This document shows, in pieces, positions 53,855-58,293 of a stretch of DNA of 58,293 bases. Below the pieces are notes generated by a model. It did no database searches. It saw only the letters and a program-made list of their open reading frames with translations, and was not told the DNA's origin. The stretch is from Bacteroidota bacterium (GTDB lineage: Bacteria; Bacteroidota; Bacteroidia; Palsa-965), in NCBI GenBank assembly GCA_003153435.1, contig PLYR01000105.1:1-58293 (forward strand). Direction: 5' to 3'. Position numbers and translations under genes: made by a program. Within the stretch, counting starts at the first letter, position 1; every line of letters starts with the position of its first letter.

Positions 53855-54307
53855 TCAATTCGGGGAATAGTGATATTCCATTACATCCCCCTGAACATTT
53901 ACATTCTGCAACCACAAATCATGTTCCTCCAGACGAAGGATCAGATATTGATCGGTTGTGGCTCCACTATAAAGTGCATAGGAAAAATAAACAACTGTTT
54001 TATCCGACGAGAACGACCAGGTGCCCGCATAAGAAATATAAGATCCGTTCGTGGTCAAAAGAGAATAAGAGAATCCGCCCTTTCGATCTATTTTTTTATG
54101 TTCGGCGGAGACATTGGCCAAGGCAGCGGATGTAATATCCTTTCCGTTCTGTAGGACCTTGCTGGTTTTCCAGTCGCCTTGCAACCTCCAGTTTTTAGGA
54201 ATTACACTTATGGATGGTCCGTCAGGATATTTCTTACAACTGCCGGTGAGTATGGAAGTCAGCAGAAACAGGAAGAAGAAAGGAAGCGGTTTCAGGAGTG
54301 ACCTCAT
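53855..54307 (-). CDS. Small lipocalin-like lipoprotein
   Basis: A 150-aa lipoprotein. The signal is MRSLLKPLPFFFLFLLTSILTGSC with Cys24 in a good lipobox (LTGSC), so it is probably anchored in the envelope. The body (WRLQGDWKTSKVLQNGKDI, GGFSYSLLTTNGSYISYAGTW, LRLEEHDLWLQNV) has the strand pattern of the lipocalin-like families common in Bacteroidota. No catalytic residues are visible and the ligand is unknown. It is 1 nt upstream of the GT9 gene on the same strand, and divergent from tatD. Confidence 0.7.
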   Translation of the reverse strand: MRSLLKPLPFFFLFLLTSILTGSCKKYPDGPSISVIPKNWRLQGDWKTSKVLQNGKDITSAALANVSAEHKKIDRKGGFSYSLLTTNGSYISYAGTWSFSSDKTVVYFSYALYSGATTDQYLILRLEEHDLWLQNVNVQGDVMEYHYSPN

Positions 54308-54386
54308 CTTGAATTGTTCGGATTACAAATATAGGCAAAATACAGGTGAAAGCAGCCTACAAAAAGCCTCCGAGTCTGATTTCTGT

Positions 54387-54394
54387 TAATTTTG
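54387..54394 (+). promoter_or_regulatory. Promoter (-7 element) directly before the GTG of the TatD gene
   Basis: TAATTTTG matches TAnnTTTG exactly and ends 4 nt before the GTG start at 54399. Transcription should begin at or right beside the start codon, suggesting a leaderless mRNA. No clear -33 TTG is visible. Confidence 0.5.
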
Positions 54395-54398
54395 CAGA

Positions 54399-55169
54399 GT
54401 GATTCTGACCGATACCCATACTCATTTATACGCTTCCGAATTTAAGGACGATCAGGAAGCTATGATCCTACGGGCCATTGAATCAGGAACGAGCCGCATG
54501 TTCCTTCCCAATATCGACAGCAATTCCATTCCAGGTTTATTCAGCCTGGTGAAAGCCTATCCGGAAAATTGCTTTCCGATGATGGGCCTGCATCCTTGCT
54601 CTGTGAATGAGGAATTTCAGAAAGAACTGAAAGTGGTGGAACACTGGCTCATGCAAAGAACATTTTATGCAGTGGGCGAAATCGGGATCGATCTGTATTG
54701 GGACAAGACTTTTATAGAACATCAGCAATATGCATTTGAGTTCCAGGTAAAGCTGGCCAAGAGACATGGATTACCGGTGGTCATCCATACCCGGAATGCT
54801 TTCGAAGAAGTATTTGAAATTGTGGAGCGGAATAAAAATGAAGACCTGAAAGGAATCTTCCATTGCTTTTCAGGAACCACAGCAGAAGCCGAACGGGTCA
54901 TTGCCTTGGGAGGATTTAAACTCGGCATAGGAGGAGTGCTCACTTTTAAGAATTCAGGACTTGATAAAGTGGTAGAACAAATCGGTTTGGAACATCTGGT
55001 TCTGGAAACAGATTCCCCTTACCTGGCTCCTGTTCCGCATCGTGGAAAAAGAAATGAAAGTGCATACCTTCACTTTATCGCTGAAAAAATTGCTTCGTTG
55101 AAAAAGATTACGGTAGAAGAAGTTGCTGCTGTGACGACAGCCAATTCTAAACAGATCTTTGGAATATAA
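54399..55169 (+). CDS. TatD-family metal-dependent deoxyribonuclease/hydrolase
   Basis: A 256-aa TIM-barrel amidohydrolase-type enzyme; relatives are Mg-dependent DNA exonucleases. The GTG start at 54399 is chosen because it gives MILTDTHTHLYASEF with the two metal His of DTHTHL at once. Other landmarks: GLHPCSVNEE, VGEIGIDLYWDKT with the metal Glu, LPVVIHTRNA, HCFSGTTAEAERV and LETDSPYLAPVPHRGKRNE. The length is normal. It is 21 nt before ansA and 107 nt from the divergent lipoprotein start, and heads the tatD-ansA-hrpB run. Confidence 0.95.
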   Translation: MILTDTHTHLYASEFKDDQEAMILRAIESGTSRMFLPNIDSNSIPGLFSLVKAYPENCFPMMGLHPCSVNEEFQKELKVVEHWLMQRTFYAVGEIGIDLYWDKTFIEHQQYAFEFQVKLAKRHGLPVVIHTRNAFEEVFEIVERNKNEDLKGIFHCFSGTTAEAERVIALGGFKLGIGGVLTFKNSGLDKVVEQIGLEHLVLETDSPYLAPVPHRGKRNESAYLHFIAEKIASLKKITVEEVAAVTTANSKQIFGI

Positions 55170-55190
55170 ACTTAATCCGGCTTTCCGACT

Positions 55191-56219
55191 ATGGCAAAAA
55201 AAACATCGGTTCTCCTGATCTATACCGGAGGCACCATCGGGATGATACAGGATCTCAAAAGCGGTCAGCTCCGCCCATTCGATTTCCAGCATCTTACGGA
55301 ACAAATCCCGGAGCTTAAAAAATTCGACACGCATCTTTCCGCGATCTCTTTTACTCATCCTATCGACTCTTCCGATATGAGCCCGGAGATCTGGGTCAAG
55401 ATTGCAACAATCATTAAAAAAAATTATTCCAAGTACGATGGGTTTGTCATTCTCCACGGCTCTGACACGATGGCTTTTACAGCCTCCGCACTAAGCTTCA
55501 TGCTTGAAAACCTAAGCAAGCCGGTAATCCTCACCGGCTCCCAGCTCCCGATTGGAATTATCCGTACCGATGGAAAAGAAAACCTGATCACGGCTATTGA
55601 GATTGCAGCTTCCAAGAAAAAAGGTCTGCCGGTGGTGAGTGAAGTCTGTATTTATTTTGAATATCATTTATACCGGGGCAACCGAACGCATAAATTCAAT
55701 GCCGAACATTTCCTGGCGTTCCAGTCGTCCAACTACCCTGCCCTCGCCGATGCGGGAGTACATCTCACTTATAATAATTCAGCACTCTATAAAGCAAAGA
55801 AAGGAAAGCTCCAGGTACATACTGCTTTAGATCCCAACATCAGCATCCTCAAACTATACCCTGGAATAACAAAAAACGCAGTACACGCCATCCTGAATAC
55901 ACCTGGGTTAAAAGGTCTGATCCTCGAAACCTTCGGTGCAGGAAACTGCAGCACACAGCCCTGGTTTCTGAAAGCCATAGCTGACAAAATAAAAAAGGGA
56001 ATGATCATTCTGAACATTTCCCAATGCAATGCAGGAAGTGTAGAGCAAGGAAAATATGAAGGCGGTGCAAGCCTGCAGAAGGCAGGAGTGATCAGCGGAA
56101 GAGATATGACTACGGAAGCTGCAGTCACCAAACTCATGTTTGTCCTGGGTCATTCAAAAAGTATTAAAGAAGCCCGTAAACAACTCAACCTTTCCCTCGT
56201 AGGGGAAATGACCCTGTAG
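55191..56219 (+). CDS. ansA: L-asparaginase, type I (cytoplasmic)
   Basis: Hydrolyses L-asparagine to aspartate and ammonia. The 342 aa carry both family threonine motifs: YTGGTIGMIQD (11-21) with catalytic Thr15, and FVILHGSDTMAFTAS with the second Thr. The PVILTGSQLPIG and RTDGKENL sequences are typical. No signal peptide, so it is the cytoplasmic type I enzyme and not the periplasmic type II. It starts 21 nt after the TatD gene and ends 20 nt before hrpB. Confidence 0.95.
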   Translation: MAKKTSVLLIYTGGTIGMIQDLKSGQLRPFDFQHLTEQIPELKKFDTHLSAISFTHPIDSSDMSPEIWVKIATIIKKNYSKYDGFVILHGSDTMAFTASALSFMLENLSKPVILTGSQLPIGIIRTDGKENLITAIEIAASKKKGLPVVSEVCIYFEYHLYRGNRTHKFNAEHFLAFQSSNYPALADAGVHLTYNNSALYKAKKGKLQVHTALDPNISILKLYPGITKNAVHAILNTPGLKGLILETFGAGNCSTQPWFLKAIADKIKKGMIILNISQCNAGSVEQGKYEGGASLQKAGVISGRDMTTEAAVTKLMFVLGHSKSIKEARKQLNLSLVGEMTL

Positions 56220-56239
56220 TCTTCTTCAAAATATGCTTC

Positions 56240-58293
56240 ATGGTTAACGAGTATCCGGTACTATCTCTTCTCCCCCAGCTCAAAGAAACCCTGGCGCAAA
56301 CAAATACGGTCATCCTCCAGGCCCCTCCGGGAGCCGGAAAGAGTACCATTCTCCCGCTTGAACTGATGAATGAGCCCTGGCTGGAAGGGAAGAAAATACT
56401 CATGCTCGAACCCAGGCGACTTGCAGCTCGGTCTGTAGCCTGCCGTATGTCGGATTTAATAAAAGAAGAAGTAGGCACCAGCATCGGTTATAAAGTGCGC
56501 TTTGAAAACCGTACAAGCCGTAAAACACGAATAGAAGTGCTCACCGAAGGAATCCTCACCCGGATACTTCAGGAAGATGATGCACTGGAAGGTATAGGAA
56601 TGGTCATCTTCGATGAGTTTCATGAACGCAGCCTGCATGCAGATCTTGCCCTTGCGCTCTGCAGAGAAATTCAACAAGTGTTGAGAGAAGATCTCCGCAT
56701 CCTTATCATGTCAGCCACACTCGATAGCGGAAACCTCAGCTCTCTTTTAAAAGGAGCACCGATACTGACGAGTGAAGGAAGGCAATATCCGGTGACTATT
56801 CATCATCAGGATGCAGGAGCTAATCCCAATATCCCCAACGAGATGAGTCGTGCCATTGCAAGGGCCTTGAACGAAAACAAGGGCGACATCCTGGCCTTCC
56901 TCCCCGGAGCCGGTGAGATACATCGCACTGCAGAACTGTTAGAGAACCAGATTTCCGGAGTAAGGATTCATACTTTATTCGGAGATCTTCCGCTGAAGCA
57001 ACAGCAAGAAGCTTTGCTCCCTGATGCATCCGGAAGAAGAAAAGTGGTGTTGGCCACCTCTATTGCCGAAACAAGTCTCACGATTGAAGGCATCCTTATT
57101 GTTATCGACAGCGGCTATTCCCGGGCTCCGCGCTTTGATCCTCGTACCGGACTCACCCGTCTGGAAACGATTCGTGTTACTGCCGATGCTGCAGATCAAC
57201 GGGCAGGAAGAGCTGGAAGGTTAGGACCGGGTGTGTGTTACCGCTTATGGAGTGCCGGAAGCCACCATCATCTGCTTCCTCACCGCAAACCCGAAATACT
57301 GGAAGCCGATCTGGCTCCGCTCGTTCTGGAACTCGCCAACTGGGGAACGACCGATGTCACCACCTTAGCCTGGCTCACTCCTCCCCCATCCGCAGCTATC
57401 AGTCAAAGCCGGGAGGTGTTGCGTTTACTGGGTGCATTAGATGGGGATAAGATCAGTGCACGCGGAAAAGAAATGCTGCGCTTGCCCACCCATCCCCGCA
57501 TCGCTCATCTCCTGCTTGAAGGAAAGGATACCGGACTGCTTGCACTCGCCACCGATGTCGCCGCATTGCTCGAAGAACGCGACCCGCTTCCGAAAGAATC
57601 AGGAGTGGATATTGTGTTGAGGGTAGAAGCTTTGCGTAAATGGAGAAACAAAGAATACATCAGTGCCGACCGCTCGCGTCTGGAACGGATTGAGCGATTA
57701 GCAGAAACGTGGAGAAAACTTTTTCAGATCAAGGCTGACAATCATCCTCCTTTGCAGGAGCAAGTAGGGAAGCTGCTTGCATCAGCCTATCCGGAGCGGG
57801 TGGCACGTCAGCATGGGCCAGAACATCGGTACCGTCTGACTAATGGAAGAATGGCAAAGATGGGAGAACATGATCCCCTCATCCGAGAAAAATGGATTGC
57901 CATCGCCGATCTGGATGGAGGAAGTACAGAAGGAAGAATCTATCTGGCCGCTGCTCTCGATCCGGAGGACATTCTCTCTTTGTGTAAGACCGAAGAAGTA
58001 ATCACCTGGGATACCCAAAAAGGAGAACTCGTGGCCAGGGAAGAATCCAAACTCGGGGAAATAACCGTTTCTTCCAAACCCCTTAAACAGGTCAGTGAAG
58101 AAGCGAAGGAAAAGATTCTCCTGCAGGTAGTTCGCAGTGAAGGCCTCAGTCTCTTCCAGTTAACGGAAGAGTTAAAAGAATGGCAAGCCCGACTGAATAG
58201 TCTCCGTAAATGGAGGCCCGAAGAAGAATGGCCCGACCTGAGCGACCAAGCCCTGCTCGATATACTCGAAGAATGGCTCCCTCCCTGGCTGAG
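56240..58293 (+). CDS. hrpB: ATP-dependent helicase HrpB, 3' end cut by the window
   Basis: DEAH-type RNA helicase of the HrpB group. The frame is open from ATG 56240 to the last base (684 codons), while the family is usually about 800-840 aa. An ATG 7 nt upstream is out of frame and closes after four codons. Motifs: Walker A GAGKST (31-36), DEFH (125-128) in place of DEAH, SATLD, ATSIAETSLTIEG, and QRAGRAGRLGPG. The C-terminal HrpB domain begins and is cut at EEWLPPWL. DEFH is normal for HrpB. Cellular role in bacteria is unclear. Third gene of the tatD-ansA-hrpB run. Confidence 0.95.
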   Translation, partial: MVNEYPVLSLLPQLKETLAQTNTVILQAPPGAGKSTILPLELMNEPWLEGKKILMLEPRRLAARSVACRMSDLIKEEVGTSIGYKVRFENRTSRKTRIEVLTEGILTRILQEDDALEGIGMVIFDEFHERSLHADLALALCREIQQVLREDLRILIMSATLDSGNLSSLLKGAPILTSEGRQYPVTIHHQDAGANPNIPNEMSRAIARALNENKGDILAFLPGAGEIHRTAELLENQISGVRIHTLFGDLPLKQQQEALLPDASGRRKVVLATSIAETSLTIEGILIVIDSGYSRAPRFDPRTGLTRLETIRVTADAADQRAGRAGRLGPGVCYRLWSAGSHHHLLPHRKPEILEADLAPLVLELANWGTTDVTTLAWLTPPPSAAISQSREVLRLLGALDGDKISARGKEMLRLPTHPRIAHLLLEGKDTGLLALATDVAALLEERDPLPKESGVDIVLRVEALRKWRNKEYISADRSRLERIERLAETWRKLFQIKADNHPPLQEQVGKLLASAYPERVARQHGPEHRYRLTNGRMAKMGEHDPLIREKWIAIADLDGGSTEGRIYLAAALDPEDILSLCKTEEVITWDTQKGELVAREESKLGEITVSSKPLKQVSEEAKEKILLQVVRSEGLSLFQLTEELKEWQARLNSLRKWRPEEEWPDLSDQALLDILEEWLPPWL

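Overview
This window is a chromosomal segment from a member of the Bacteroidota. The evidence is type IX secretion (T9SS) C-terminal sorting domains on two large surface proteins, a TonB-dependent receptor and a DUF5686 protein that both start with a carboxypeptidase-like regulatory domain, an HU-CCDC81/SPOR protein, a Bacteroidota-type ketol-acid reductoisomerase, and promoters of the TAnnTTTG type. I cannot place it below phylum. Genes are densely packed on both strands. I see no tRNA or rRNA gene, insertion sequence, prophage or CRISPR array. Both edges cut a gene: gpmI on the left and hrpB on the right.

Layout. 1-1.4 kb: 3' part of gpmI. 2-6.4 kb (minus strand): a branched-chain amino acid operon, ilvE-ilvB-ilvN-ilvC, preceded by a leader of about 370 nt. 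6.5-8.7 kb: a PKD protein with a type B T9SS signal. 9-14 kb (plus): M20 peptidase, LEA-like lipoprotein, DUF255 thioredoxin-fold protein and a secreted YD-like protein. 14-17 kb (minus): msrC, an Ig-like lipoprotein and trpS. 17.2-18.2 kb: an SDR-family reductase/epimerase. 18.2-22.2 kb: sucA-sucB of the 2-oxoglutarate dehydrogenase complex. 22.3-25.9 kb: rfbA, a second epimerase, a polyprenyl synthase, a [2Fe-2S] protein and a small unknown protein. 25.9-32 kb: MMPL/RND exporter, DUF5686 outer-membrane protein and a radical SAM/SPASM enzyme. 32-36.1 kb (minus): a translation cluster rplM-rpsI-rpsB-tsf, then pyrH and frr. 36.3-38.3 kb: a TPR/SpoIIE phosphatase. 38.9-45.7 kb: kbl, dprA, a TonB receptor, a DUF1571/LysM-like protein and an HU/SPOR protein. 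45.8-51.5 kb: a giant 1,883-residue repeat adhesin with a type A T9SS signal. 51.7-58.3 kb: hemJ, an acyl-CoA thioesterase, a GT9 glycosyltransferase, a small lipoprotein, and tatD-ansA-hrpB.

The most striking signal is the leader of the ilv operon. Between a TACATTTG promoter and ilvE, the minus strand carries two complete attenuation modules in a row. Each has a short ORF of 25 or 20 codons dense in Ile and Val codons. Each is followed by a GC-rich hairpin with a U tract. In each, the last codons of the short ORF are perfectly complementary (8 or 9 nt) to the 5' side or loop of that hairpin, so an antiterminator can form. The two peptides share a GTG-ATT-GTG-ATx core that is 16/18 nt identical, so the modules look duplicated. 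This reads as double, serial ribosome-mediated attenuation of branched-chain amino acid synthesis. It is an inference from sequence and has not been tested here.
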